Assembly (NCBI GenBank): GCA_029939595.1 | Contig: JAOZSQ010000036.1 | Span: 1-20,907, forward strand | Reading direction: 5' to 3' | From: EX4572-165 sp002254885 | Lineage (GTDB): Archaea > Thermoplasmatota > E2 > DHVEG-1 | Length of the DNA: 20,907 nucleotides | Shown: in pieces, positions 1-9,646 of the stretch | How the letters are laid out: the number at the start of each line of letters is the position of its first letter | Numbering within the stretch: the stretch's first letter is position 1 | Position numbers and translations under genes: made by a program | The notes under the pieces: generated by a model | Told to the model about the DNA's origin: nothing | The model's database searches: none | The model's input: only the letters and a program-made list of their open reading frames with translations

Positions 1-3000
1 GACCTAATGCAAAGCCTTTCCCATTCCATTCGTAATCATTAACTAATATATTAATATCTAAAAATCCAAATCTAACAAATTTTTCCCCCCTAATTGGTAC
101 TATAGCATTTGGCATTATTTTAATTGTCGTCTCTTCTCCAACATCTAATGAAAAACCTTTACTTTCAGCTACATTCATTGTTTTAAAAGGTAAACAATCT
201 ACAGATACATCCCATGTTCCATCTATTGTTTCAGTACCATAATTTAAAATATTAATGTGAATACCTGATTTAAAATCAATATCTTTTACATTAGTATATC
301 TTATGCCGCCTGTAACTCTTATTATTAATCTTTGTTTCCAACCATCTTCATTCATATATGGATAGTTATCCAAAGCACCTACATTGATCCGATAATGTCT
401 ATCTCCAATTCCATCACTTCCTATTTGATCTTGATTTGGGCCTTGTTTTTTATCTGGACCAGTATAATCATCCCAATAGTTTCCACCAAACTCATATGGT
501 AAATTCCAGGTATTGTTGTTACCATGATCTACTGCGTTTTTTGCATTAGTTTTTCCTTCCACATTCTCATTTTTAAAATTGTTTTGATAGAGTTTATTTT
601 TCTCTGTGTTGGAATATAAAATAATACCATATTTCTCATTTGATAAAAAACTGTTTTCCCATATTTTGTTATTACTTGAATCACTTAATGATAAACCTTC
701 ATTATTATTTGAGATTATGTTATTCCAAATTTCATTTTTCCGGGAAGAATCTATTTTTAATCCAATGTTTGAATTGTCATTAATAGTATTATTTTCAATT
801 CTAGCTTCCGAATCAACTAGTAATATACCATCAGCATTCTCAAAAACAATATTATTTATAATAAATAATCCTGATTTATCTAGATTTATCCCTACATTGT
901 TGTTGAAAATGTCATTGTTAGATATTATATTAGATTTTGAATCAGATGATTGAAGTGATATTCCATAGTTTACATTATTCATAATTTGATTATTCGAAAT
1001 ATTAAATTTATCAATGCCCTTGATTATTATTCCATTGGTATTATTATGGATTCTATTCTGGGATTTAATTTGAGTATTTTCTGAATTTTTATCTATTGAA
1101 ATTCCATAAATATCATTTAAAAAAATATCATTATTTTTTATCTCATTGTTTTTTGATTTTGCAGTAATATTAATTCCATTATTGTTATTTGATATATTAT
1201 TATATGAAATATCATTATCATCTGACCCCATTAGTATGATTCCATCTTTATAATTCATCTTTATCTCATTATCCTGGATTATATTAGATTCGGATTCTGT
1301 TAATTTAACTCCAAAATAATTGTTTCTAATAATATTATTTTTAATTATTGATTTATTTGAGTATATTTCCACAGCGGCATATCCAGTTGTTTTCGTACTA
1401 TTTTGAATGGTAAATCCTTGGATTTTAACATCATCTTTTAGAATTTTAAAGACACATCCTTTATTACCACCATCTACAATTGTATATTCTTTATATTCAG
1501 AAATCAAAATTAGTGATTTATTTATGATTATGTTTTCAAAATATGTTCCATTCCTTACCTGAATTATTTCATCTTTTTCTGCCTTATTTACCGCATTTTG
1601 TATACTATTAAACCTACTAACATTCCACCCATGAGTCGAACTGTTAAAATCATCATCAACAATAATACTAAAACCCAAATCAGTTAATGGATACATATCA
1701 CAGTTATTTCCACCAGATATGTTATAAGGAGTATCCCCTATCCCATCAGCATCTAGATCAGTTCCATTATAATCAGACCAATAATTTCCTTCATTAATTA
1801 TTATATCATACCAAAAGTTGTATCCTTCATCATAAGAATTGTTAGTATTATTTAATGTATTATGATGAATGATATTGTTAAATGGAATTGGCCCCCCTGA
1901 TGGATATGGCCCTATCCAAATACCAAAATTATTCTCCAATATTTGATTATATGATATCTCATTTTCAAAAGAAGTATTTACTATAATAATACCGTCATTT
2001 GGACTGTTATAAATTGTATTATTGTTAATAATATTATTAGAAGAATTAAATATATATATTCCTTGTTTGTAAATTTTAATTTCATTGTTTAAAACTTCAT
2101 TATAATCGCTATTGCATAGGTTAACACCAATATTGTTATTTGTTATGATATTGTTTGAAATAATTGCATTGTTTGCCGTAATTTCTATTCCACAATCATT
2201 ATTATTAATGCCACTATTGATAATTTTGAATCCACTTATATTAACACTTGGAGAGTTAATTGTTACTACGCAATCTTTTTCCCCTCCATCAATAATAGTT
2301 GAATTCTTAAAGCAAGCAAATATTTTTATTGATTTATTTATGATTATATTTTCGTAATATGTTCCATTGCAAACTCTTATTATGAAACCATTTTCTGCTG
2401 CATTTATCCCATTTTGAATTGTATTAAAATAAGTAATATTCCAGCCGTGTGTTTGTTCATTGAATCCATCATCAACATAAATCACCCCGCCAATTATTTC
2501 TACAAGTGGAAAATTATCTTCATTAGTTCCTCCAGGTATCTTATATGGTGAATCCCCAATTCCATTGTAATCTTCATCTGTCCCATTATAATCAGACCAA
2601 TAATTTCCTTCATTAATTATTATATCATACCAAAAGTTATTTCCTTCATCGTAAGCATTATAAAAATTTTCAAAATTATTGTGAAAAATATAATTATTTA
2701 TTGTTGATACATCCAGAATAATTCCATAACTGCTTTGATTCTCCACAATATTACTGGTTATTTTATTATTTTCTGAATTCTTATTAACCTTGATTCCATT
2801 TTGATTTTGATAAAAATAATTATCGGAAATTCTGTTTTCCTCAGCAGACTTCAGATATAAACCATCCTCATTAGATAAAAATGTGTTATGATCAATTGTA
2901 TTATTGATACAGTTCTCAATTATGATTCCATTATCATTTTCAACTATGTAATTATTATATATTGTTGATTCATTTGATTTTATTCTTATACCGCCATAAT

Positions 3001-3406
3001 ATAAACTTCCAATGTTTTGTTTACTATTCCTTATAGTAAAGTTTCTTATTACAATATTATCATGATTAATTAAAACAACATCATCAATTTCATTTCCATC
3101 GATGATAGTATATGAATTATTTTCACCAACTAAATTTATATTTTTATCTATTACAATATTTTCGTAATATATTCCACCATACACAAAAATTGTAACATTT
3201 TCACTTGCATTATCAATAGCTTCCTGTATTGAAGAATAGTTACCTGTCCCATTCCCCCCAACATACAATATTTCATTTGAAGAAGTTATTGAAAACACTA
3301 ATGAATAATTCGCATTATTTGGTATAGCTGTTTCTACAACTCCAATCAGTGAAAAAACTATTAATAAAATACATATTTTGCTTAAACCTCTCCTCATTTT
3401 ATACAT
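1..3406 (-). CDS. Secreted NosD-like right-handed beta-helix surface protein, C-terminus cut by window edge
   Basis: A continuous minus-strand frame of 1135 codons runs from the ATG at 3406 to the left edge without a stop, so the 3' end is missing. It starts MYKMRRGLSK followed by a hydrophobic stretch, a signal peptide. Three modules of parallel beta-helix (PbH1/NosD/DUF1565 type) follow. Each opens with an 'IQ.A...A' plus 'NGTYYENI' or related strand and contains many Asn-rich 'N.I..N' coils. Each closes with the NosD-style motif NYWSDYNGTD..GIGD.PY near residues 262-286, 537-560 and, as a variant, 974-1006. After residue 1020 a beta-sandwich, perhaps CARDB-like, begins (IRVTGGIRYTNV...) and ends at the edge near GFALG. 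A GAGGGG ribosome site lies six to seven bases before the start. The protein is probably extracellular and binds or processes polysaccharide, or acts as adhesin or S-layer component. The family is clear; the substrate cannot be predicted. It is divergent from the other giant surface gene. Confidence 0.85.
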   Translation of the reverse strand, partial: MYKMRRGLSKICILLIVFSLIGVVETAIPNNANYSLVFSITSSNEILYVGGNGTGNYSSIQEAIDNASENVTIFVYGGIYYENIVIDKNINLVGENNSYTIIDGNEIDDVVLINHDNIVIRNFTIRNSKQNIGSLYYGGIRIKSNESTIYNNYIVENDNGIIIENCINNTIDHNTFLSNEDGLYLKSAEENRISDNYFYQNQNGIKVNKNSENNKITSNIVENQSSYGIILDVSTINNYIFHNNFENFYNAYDEGNNFWYDIIINEGNYWSDYNGTDEDYNGIGDSPYKIPGGTNEDNFPLVEIIGGVIYVDDGFNEQTHGWNITYFNTIQNGINAAENGFIIRVCNGTYYENIIINKSIKIFACFKNSTIIDGGEKDCVVTINSPSVNISGFKIINSGINNNDCGIEITANNAIISNNIITNNNIGVNLCNSDYNEVLNNEIKIYKQGIYIFNSSNNIINNNTIYNSPNDGIIIVNTSFENEISYNQILENNFGIWIGPYPSGGPIPFNNIIHHNTLNNTNNSYDEGYNFWYDIIINEGNYWSDYNGTDLDADGIGDTPYNISGGNNCDMYPLTDLGFSIIVDDDFNSSTHGWNVSRFNSIQNAVNKAEKDEIIQVRNGTYFENIIINKSLILISEYKEYTIVDGGNKGCVFKILKDDVKIQGFTIQNSTKTTGYAAVEIYSNKSIIKNNIIRNNYFGVKLTESESNIIQDNEIKMNYKDGIILMGSDDNDISYNNISNNNNGINITAKSKNNEIKNNDIFLNDIYGISIDKNSENTQIKSQNRIHNNTNGIIIKGIDKFNISNNQIMNNVNYGISLQSSDSKSNIISNNDIFNNNVGINLDKSGLFIINNIVFENADGILLVDSEARIENNTINDNSNIGLKIDSSRKNEIWNNIISNNNEGLSLSDSSNNKIWENSFLSNEKYGIILYSNTEKNKLYQNNFKNENVEGKTNAKNAVDHGNNNTWNLPYEFGGNYWDDYTGPDKKQGPNQDQIGSDGIGDRHYRINVGALDNYPYMNEDGWKQRLIIRVTGGIRYTNVKDIDFKSGIHINILNYGTETIDGTWDVSVDCLPFKTMNVAESKGFSLDVGEETTIKIMPNAIVPIRGEKFVRFGFLDINILVNDYEWNGKGFALG
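1764..1819. repeat. 56-bp exact direct repeat, copy 1 (inside beta-helix gene)
   Basis: Positions 1764-1819 match 2583-2638 base for base. The similarity continues imperfectly on the right (ccttcatcataag against ccttcatcgtaag). The repeat encodes the end of beta-helix module 2 (FWYDIIINEGNYWSDYNG on the minus strand). It points to recent internal duplication or gene conversion between modules, since synonymous positions are also identical. Confidence 0.9.
2583..2638. repeat. 56-bp exact direct repeat, copy 2 (inside beta-helix gene)
   Basis: Second copy of the 56-base repeat, 819 bases from the first (819 = 3 x 273), so the reading frame is kept. It encodes the same module-closing peptide at the end of beta-helix module 1. 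Confidence 0.9.
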
Positions 3407-3457
3407 TTTTTTCCCCTCATACAAACATTCAATCGTTAAATTAACAGCTGTTTGAGA

Positions 3458-3466
3458 TTATATATT
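3458..3466 (-). promoter_or_regulatory. Putative TATA box for the beta-helix surface gene
   Basis: On the minus strand this reads AATATATAA. It lies about 55 bases before the ATG at 3406. An archaeal start site about 25 bases downstream would give a leader of roughly 30 bases that includes the GAGGGG ribosome site at 3412-3418. The spacing is consistent but the region is so AT-rich that chance matches are expected. Confidence 0.35.
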
Positions 3467-3795
3467 GATCATAAGATGTAGATAATATGTATTGCCTCAC
3501 TTTCCCCATGTAAAATATTTACAATACAATACTTCCACCCTATCTTATATATTACAATATTTAATAAAATTTAAAGCTATAAATCTTTCGGAAAAAATAA
3601 TTTTTATTTTTTAAAATACCAAAATAATAACTAATGAAAGCGGATTTCTATTGAAATCTGGTGTTTTACATCTAAATCTTTAGAAGAATGGAAATTTTTT
3701 GAGATAATCGGTTTTAATAATTCAACCAAACTTATAAAGTATTAGTATTATATTCTAACATTAGAAAAATCTAAATTTGGTTAAGTTGAGAGAAA

Positions 3796-3825
3796 ATATA
3801 ACATTATTAATATAATTTGTTATAT
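3796..3825. repeat. 8-bp inverted repeat (possible operator) before the propeller gene
   Basis: ATATAACA (3796-3803) and TGTTATAT (3818-3825) are perfect reverse complements separated by 14 bases. The dyad lies about 40 bases upstream of the likely TATA element of the gene at 3929, a place where an archaeal activator could bind. The base composition makes chance palindromes common, so this is only a candidate. Confidence 0.3.
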
Positions 3826-3864
3826 AATAAAATATATAAGGGATAAGCTTTATAATTTATGCCT

Positions 3865-3875
3865 CATATATAAAT
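3865..3875 (+). promoter_or_regulatory. Putative TATA box for the propeller surface gene
   Basis: The sequence CATATATAAAT lies 54-64 bases before the ATG at 3929. Transcription starting about 25 bases downstream would give a leader of about 30 bases, enough to hold the AAAGGTG and GAGG elements at 3905-3918. Other AT-rich elements nearby (3830-3839, 3849-3858) could serve instead. Confidence 0.35.
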
Positions 3876-3928
3876 GATAACAAAATTGTTGAAAATTAGA
3901 TTATAAAGGTGCAAGAGGAACAAGATTT

Positions 3929-6900
3929 ATGAAAATGAAACTATTAATTAAAAGGACACTTTTTCTAATGGTAATTTTATCTTTCTTTACTTCATCATTT
4001 CCAATTATTCAAGCCGAAACAACATCTGAGGATAACATCATTCAAGAGGACTCTGACGGATTCTGGCAAATAAATTCCTTTAACTTAACAGAACTGCAAA
4101 ATAATAATTGGAATATAAGTGATAACTGTTCAATACAAAATGGAAAGTTACAAATAAAAGAAAGAATCGTAGAAGGTGATGGAATCAAATACGATTTCAA
4201 TGGAGAAGATGTTTACATATATCCATTTTCATCAATTAATTTTAATCAATGGCTCCCGCCATTCTTTTATCAAACGAATACCCCCGGCCCATGGGCAAAA
4301 TACAATAACCTAAAAAATCAAGATTCAAAAACATTTGATAATGAAGAAACAAACAAACCAAGAAAACAGATACATTATTTTCAGTTTAAAATTAAAGAAG
4401 ATTACGATTCAATCTCACAAATAAATATTAATTGGATAGGTAAAGCAAGTAAGGACCATATAATCAATATGTATTGCTGGTATCCTTTTACTGATCAAAT
4501 TCCATCATATTTGGGCTTTTGGGACCAGGTTGATTCGGGACAATCAAATTCATCATTTATATGGTTGAATCATAATACTTCAGGTATTAAATTTCCAGTA
4601 GCTGATAATTATATTCATGTTTGTATCGTAGCAGTACCAAAAATGAGCGAGGTTACAACATTATCCACAGATTACATTAAGATAATAGTTCAATCCAGTG
4701 AAAGTGGCAATTACTATGATAAAGGAATCATTGAATCTGAACCAATAACTAAAACAGATAATGATTCTGCATGGGAATTATTTAATTGGCAACAAAAAGA
4801 TAATAATAATAAAAATGTTAATTATCAAATTTTATATGAAAATCAAACTAATAATTTTATCCCAGTTGAAAATGAATATTTACAGGGAAATTCTGGAGGT
4901 TTTACATGTGATTTAACAGACACTTCATATATATCTCTAAATACTATTCCTAATAACTACACCACATTGAAGATAAAAGCAATTTTATCATCATCAAACA
5001 ATGACCAAGATTCTCCATGTATCTATGGATGGGGAATTACATGGAAAAATAATATAACCATATGGAAAGATAATTTTAATTCCTCCCCACCTTTACGAAT
5101 CAACCTGGAAGAATCAGATAATATCGTTTATACAGGAAATGAAGTTAAAATTAATCCAATTACTAATATTTGGCCTATGTTTGGGAAAAACCCTACAAAT
5201 ACTAGGGCATCTGATGCAAAAGCCCCACAAGCATTTAATGCAAAATGGATATATATTCCAGAATCCTCAGATGAACAGGTCGGAGGAACTTATAAAAATC
5301 CAGTTCTAGGAAGTGAATATCTCTACATTCCAACGTCTGATGGAAAGAAGATTTATGCATTTAGCCCATTAGAGGACGATCCTTCAGAATATCAAGATAA
5401 AAAGGCAGAGGTTACAATTCCTGACAGTTTTATAGTCAATAATACACCTGCAATAGGTATTAGAGACACAAAAGGAGATATTGTAATTGTTGCAACAGGA
5501 AATGACGCTTCTAATCCCGTGGATGGCAAATGGGAAAATAAAGTATATGCATTTAATGAAAATCTAGCAAGTGGAACCTCTCCGTGGGATAAACCTTTCA
5601 GTTATGAAGAAATTGATGATGATAATCAAAATATTTGTTATGCTTCATCACCAACAATATCAGATGATCGTATTTATCTAACTTCTTGGAGTGGATCAAT
5701 ATTTAGTAATCAAAATAATAAACTTATCGTTCTTGATTTAGACTCAGGAGATCTGAAATGGCATGATGATCTACCTGCAGGTAGTATATGTAGCCCTGCT
5801 GTTTCAGAAGATTTTGTAATAGTAGGTTGTCAAAAAAATAATGGCCCCAGCATTATTGCTTATGATAAAAGTGGAAAACTTCAATGGGAATCCAATGTTG
5901 GACCAATAGGGCAAGCATCTCCGATAATATATAATGACACAGTTATTGCTATTGCAAAAACTGGACTGACAACAATTAAGATAGTTGCTCTTGACATAAA
6001 TAATGAAGGAGAAGAACTCTGGCATCATAACCTTTCAGTAATTTCAATTAAACCCTTAGGAGCTAATACACCTACGGTTTATGATGATCAACTTTTTGTT
6101 ACCACTGTTGATGGGAAAATCTATAAATTTAAGATAACTAAGAACAGCTGTACCGAAGAATGGGTAAAACCTCTTACAACACTTAAATCTTTAACTACAT
6201 CTCCCGCATATGCAGATGGAAATGTGTATGTTGGAACAAAAAAGGGAATTCATGCTCTTGATGTATCATCAGGAGATTACATATGGAACCCTTCTAAGGA
6301 TCCTGTTGTAGCTTCATCTTCACCAATAATTGGCGATGGTTTTCTTTATTACACAGACAATGAAGGGAGCTTATATTGTCTTGGAGAATCTAATGTTGAA
6401 ACAAACATTAATGGTCATGTGGTTTCAAATCAAATTTATTTACCAACTCCAAATGATCAATATATATGGGGTGATTTCTCAGCAGATTATACGCCAGTAA
6501 CCGGTGGACAAATTAGCTTTAGTGTTTTATACAATAACAAAGATAAGATTGTTGAAATTGGAGATAGTCTTGATTTTTTAAATTCAGAAACAAATAAACC
6601 AGGATCAATTCAGCTACGAGCTGATTTCTCATCAGAAGATAGCGATTCAATAATCTCATTAGAATATTGGATGGTTACATTTATTAAAAATGGAACTTCT
6701 CGACCATACTTCAATGACTTTATCAAACTTTCAGAAATACCCTTAATCTGTAAAATAAGTGTATCAGATTCAATTGGCCTACTTAATACATCAGCAAAAT
6801 ATGAATTAAAATATGACAATGAATCAGAAAACAACATTCCATATGATGCAAATATCTCAGTTGATTTTCCCAATAATTCAACGGATGTTGAAACATTGGA

Positions 6901-8485
6901 GGTTAATCTATCAAGTTTAGATTTTTTAACAGAAAATACAACAACAATGGAAATCAGCTCCAACATCTCAAAACTTCAAATTAGGTTTTATATATCAAAT
7001 GTGAATGGTACAACAGAACGCTCAGATTGGTATTCTCTTTTAGCACCAGTTGATAATGAAAAACCTATATTTTTTAATGATACATTTAGCGGTCAGATCA
7101 ATGTCAACAATCCATTTCCAGTGATGACAATCAAGGTTCAAGATGATCCTTCAGGAGAAAACATCACAGGTCTTAATACAAGTTCTGCTAAATATAGGAT
7201 CAAATATGAAGATTCGTCTGAAAGTAAAGAAACATCAGAGTGGATTAATGCCTCTTGCAGTGGATCTTCACAAACTACCTCAAAAGTTGTAATTTCTGCA
7301 GATCTATCAAAAATTGATTTTAAAGAAGACATTAAAGATCTAAGTGAAATTCAATTTTATATCAAAGACATGTCTGAAAATGAAAACACCTCAGAATGGT
7401 TCTCAATAGAAAATGATAGTGTTCCCCCAACATCTACAATCTATAACGATGGATCTATTACTACCTTTATGAATAGCTCATCGATTGAGATTATTGTAAA
7501 TGCATCTGATGACCAGAGTGGTATTAAAGAGGTTAGTTTACATTATCGAAAAACAGATACTACGATATGGTCTCAATTTGGAGCAAAAATTACCAAAAGT
7601 CCATTTAAGTGGAACTTTATCATTGGATCTAATGATGGTGGCGAATATGAACTTCAAAGCATTGCTGTTGATAATGCAGGTAATGAAGAAGCATTTGATT
7701 CCGAAGGTGAATTAATTTTTGTATATGATCCAAATGAACCAACAAAACCCACATTTTCATCCCTTTATGAATATAACGCTGAAAATACAATTGATGATGA
7801 AATTCCTATTTTTTCTGATGTTACTTTTTATGATGATTATCTTTTAGATTCTATTTATTATCGCATGAACACTGATGGAACAAATATGTGGAGAAAAATT
7901 AATACAGAAATGATCAACCAGGATTCTTACAAACCATCTTGGAATCTAACACAATCTCAATGGGGCAGTATGCAAGAAGACATCATTTATTCTATTTATT
8001 TTAAAATTACTGATGTACTTGGAAATATTTATGAAACACCTAATGCAAACAATGCAATGAAGATAAAGAAGAACTTTGAAACTGATATTACCGATTTTTC
8101 ACCTGATTTTTCTGATTTTGATAACTGGAAATGGAACAATGAATACATTATTGATGTAGATTTAAACAATTCAAATTATCAATCCTTAACTCTTTATTAT
8201 TCATATTCAGAAAATAATTCTAATAATCATAGTTGGCATCAATATGGTGAAAACTTGAGTAATGGTAGTACATCCTGGAATTTTAAGCCAAAGGAGGGCG
8301 ATGGATATTATTCCTTTAAAATAGAGATGATTGACAGCCAAGGAACAATTCATAGCTCTGAAATACAAACAATTCAAATATCCCAATTCCCCATTATTGA
8401 ACTAGTGGTAATTATTATCCTAACGTCCATACTAATCATTGTATCGGCAATCCTTTTTCAAAAAAGGAAGAAAAACATCGTTTAA
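3929..8485 (+). CDS. Giant exported beta-propeller (PQQ-like) and Ig-like surface protein with C-terminal anchor
   Basis: 1518 residues. An N-terminal signal peptide (basic MKMKLLIKR, hydrophobic core, likely cut after ...IIQA near residue 29) is followed by two carbohydrate- or ligand-binding-like beta domains. A PQQ-type beta-propeller spans about residues 410-820: it opens with the typical WPMFGKNPTNTRAS and has blades such as VLDLDSGDLKWH and HALDVSSGDYIW. Two related Ig-like modules sharing an 'LNTSSAKY' motif follow (about 945-1185). Then comes a domain with NASDDQSGIKEVSL...AVDNAGNEE (about 1184-1255) and further beta domains. Residues 1490-1510 form one transmembrane helix ending in KRKKNIV, so the protein is anchored with nearly all of its mass outside. 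The chain is rich in Asn/Ser/Thr sequons. The role is probably cell-surface binding or adhesion; an enzymatic PQQ function is not supported, because such repeats in archaea are mostly structural. It ends five bases from the convergent GTPase gene. Confidence 0.87.
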   Translation: MKMKLLIKRTLFLMVILSFFTSSFPIIQAETTSEDNIIQEDSDGFWQINSFNLTELQNNNWNISDNCSIQNGKLQIKERIVEGDGIKYDFNGEDVYIYPFSSINFNQWLPPFFYQTNTPGPWAKYNNLKNQDSKTFDNEETNKPRKQIHYFQFKIKEDYDSISQININWIGKASKDHIINMYCWYPFTDQIPSYLGFWDQVDSGQSNSSFIWLNHNTSGIKFPVADNYIHVCIVAVPKMSEVTTLSTDYIKIIVQSSESGNYYDKGIIESEPITKTDNDSAWELFNWQQKDNNNKNVNYQILYENQTNNFIPVENEYLQGNSGGFTCDLTDTSYISLNTIPNNYTTLKIKAILSSSNNDQDSPCIYGWGITWKNNITIWKDNFNSSPPLRINLEESDNIVYTGNEVKINPITNIWPMFGKNPTNTRASDAKAPQAFNAKWIYIPESSDEQVGGTYKNPVLGSEYLYIPTSDGKKIYAFSPLEDDPSEYQDKKAEVTIPDSFIVNNTPAIGIRDTKGDIVIVATGNDASNPVDGKWENKVYAFNENLASGTSPWDKPFSYEEIDDDNQNICYASSPTISDDRIYLTSWSGSIFSNQNNKLIVLDLDSGDLKWHDDLPAGSICSPAVSEDFVIVGCQKNNGPSIIAYDKSGKLQWESNVGPIGQASPIIYNDTVIAIAKTGLTTIKIVALDINNEGEELWHHNLSVISIKPLGANTPTVYDDQLFVTTVDGKIYKFKITKNSCTEEWVKPLTTLKSLTTSPAYADGNVYVGTKKGIHALDVSSGDYIWNPSKDPVVASSSPIIGDGFLYYTDNEGSLYCLGESNVETNINGHVVSNQIYLPTPNDQYIWGDFSADYTPVTGGQISFSVLYNNKDKIVEIGDSLDFLNSETNKPGSIQLRADFSSEDSDSIISLEYWMVTFIKNGTSRPYFNDFIKLSEIPLICKISVSDSIGLLNTSAKYELKYDNESENNIPYDANISVDFPNNSTDVETLEVNLSSLDFLTENTTTMEISSNISKLQIRFYISNVNGTTERSDWYSLLAPVDNEKPIFFNDTFSGQINVNNPFPVMTIKVQDDPSGENITGLNTSSAKYRIKYEDSSESKETSEWINASCSGSSQTTSKVVISADLSKIDFKEDIKDLSEIQFYIKDMSENENTSEWFSIENDSVPPTSTIYNDGSITTFMNSSSIEIIVNASDDQSGIKEVSLHYRKTDTTIWSQFGAKITKSPFKWNFIIGSNDGGEYELQSIAVDNAGNEEAFDSEGELIFVYDPNEPTKPTFSSLYEYNAENTIDDEIPIFSDVTFYDDYLLDSIYYRMNTDGTNMWRKINTEMINQDSYKPSWNLTQSQWGSMQEDIIYSIYFKITDVLGNIYETPNANNAMKIKKNFETDITDFSPDFSDFDNWKWNNEYIIDVDLNNSNYQSLTLYYSYSENNSNNHSWHQYGENLSNGSTSWNFKPKEGDGYYSFKIEMIDSQGTIHSSEIQTIQISQFPIIELVVIIILTSILIIVSAILFQKRKKNIV

Positions 8486-8490
8486 CTAAA

Positions 8491-9477
8491 TTACATTGAG
8501 TCTTCATTTTCTTCTTTTGGATAATATTTTGAAAAAAGTAGATCTTTTAATTCATCGATTCCTTCTCCTGTTTCACAAGAAACAAAGAGATTTAGTTTAT
8601 CAGGTTGGAATAAATCACTTTTACAATCAATATAAATTATTGCTACATCATCTAACTGTTTTTGTAAATATGAAAAAAGATTCTGCTGTTGTTCAATTGA
8701 ATAACCACATGTTTCTGACCGGTCCATTAGAAAAATAATAAGATCCGCTAGATGTGTAAGTGCAGCAATTGCAAGTTGTTCAATATCATTTCTTTCATCA
8801 AGAGTTCTATCAAGAAGTCCTGGTGTATCAATAATTTGGAAACGTTTAACATTAAATTTTTCCTTTAATTCCATATGGCCAACATGTATTTCTTTTGTCG
8901 TAAATGGATATTGAGCAACCTCAGGGGTTGCTTTCGATAAAGCGCGTAAAAGAGAAGATTTTCCAACATTTGGATACCCTGCAAGAACAATTGTTGGAAT
9001 ATCTTCAATGTTAGGGAGTTTCTTTATCATTTTTTGAGTTTCAATAAGCACATCAATATTTTTACTTATTTGGTATATAACACTTACAAGACGACCATAT
9101 ATCTCTTTTTGTTTTTGTTTTAAAAAATCAATGTTTTTACTTTTTTTTAATGATTTCATCTGGCTGAAAATAACCATTTTACAGGTTTTTTCAGCCCATT
9201 GAACTGCCCCTAGAGATTTTTTTAATTTATCAGTATTGATGTTAATACGTAATATTTCCTGATAAAATAATGGCAGCTGCTCGATAGATGGGAACTCATG
9301 AACATATCGATGTAAGGTTTCAATAAGAATTGTTGCAAAGGATTCGGTCCTTGCAATTATAGTTTTTTTCTTTTGATAAATCTCAGTTTTATCCATAATA
9401 TGTTTTTTTTTTGATTTTCGCATTGCTTGATCAATTAAATCATCAGCAGATTTTATAAACGGAATAGATTCAAACAT
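8491..9477 (-). CDS. NOG1-family (Obg-type) GTPase
   Basis: 328 residues, the usual size of archaeal NOG1-like proteins. Members of the Obg/NOG1 group act in large ribosomal subunit assembly, and that is the inferred role here. An N-terminal helical region (about 1-155) precedes the G domain. G1 is GYPNVGKSS (167-175), switch threonines are in PFTTKE (191-196), G3 is DTPGL (217-221) and G5-like is SCETGEG (300-306). The canonical G4 NKxD is replaced by CKSD (285-288), keeping Lys and Asp but not Asn. The start is the first ATG, with an AT-rich promoter-like region beyond it and no clear ribosome site, which suggests a short leader or none. It is convergent with the surface gene and divergent from the riboflavin kinase gene. 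The family call is firm; the altered G4 is the only oddity. Confidence 0.9.
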   Translation of the reverse strand: MFESIPFIKSADDLIDQAMRKSKKKHIMDKTEIYQKKKTIIARTESFATILIETLHRYVHEFPSIEQLPLFYQEILRININTDKLKKSLGAVQWAEKTCKMVIFSQMKSLKKSKNIDFLKQKQKEIYGRLVSVIYQISKNIDVLIETQKMIKKLPNIEDIPTIVLAGYPNVGKSSLLRALSKATPEVAQYPFTTKEIHVGHMELKEKFNVKRFQIIDTPGLLDRTLDERNDIEQLAIAALTHLADLIIFLMDRSETCGYSIEQQQNLFSYLQKQLDDVAIIYIDCKSDLFQPDKLNLFVSCETGEGIDELKDLLFSKYYPKEENEDSM

Positions 9478-9646
9478 ATAATCACAGGACTATATAGATA
9501 AGCTAAATTAACGTATCGGTGTCTATTTTTGGTTTTAGTGTTGAGAAAACATGGCCTTTCATCATAACATTATTAAATCAGTCTTCTTTTTAAAGAACGA
9601 GAGGAAAACTAAATAACTAACAGATAATAATAGGAAAAAAATAATT

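Larger units (their letters stand above)
3407..3928. other. 522-bp gene-free divergent intergenic region
   Basis: No convincing gene is seen between the two divergent giant surface-protein genes. The region is extremely AT-rich. It holds the promoters of both genes, a short hairpin (GATTTC-TATT-GAAATC, 3642-3657), an inverted pair AACCAAA/TTTGGTT (3724-3730 and 3776-3782) and an 8-bp dyad at 3796-3825. The length is well beyond what two archaeal core promoters need, so operators or an unrecognised small RNA are possible, but nothing specific is recognised. Confidence 0.6.

Noticed and set aside
606..953. Open frame of 115 codons on the plus strand
   Set aside because: It is antisense to the beta-helix gene, whose Asn-rich codons (AAT, ATT, AAA) leave long reverse-strand frames. 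No domain or ribosome site is recognisable.
2112..2357. Hydrophobic 81-codon plus-strand frame that looks like a membrane protein
   Set aside because: It arises from reading beta-helix Asn/Ile codons backwards, which gives Leu/Ile-rich peptide; there is no ribosome site and it lies fully inside the beta-helix gene.
8452..8469. Hairpin TCCTTTT-TCAA-AAAAGGA at the end of the propeller gene
   Set aside because: It is inside the coding sequence of the basic C-terminal tail, the stem is short, and such AT stems are expected here; not called a terminator.
3929..8485. PQQ-dependent dehydrogenase
   Set aside because: The propeller repeats resemble PQQ repeats but no catalytic Asp/Ca-binding dehydrogenase motif or haem site was visible and the rest of the protein is Ig-like; a structural surface role is more likely.
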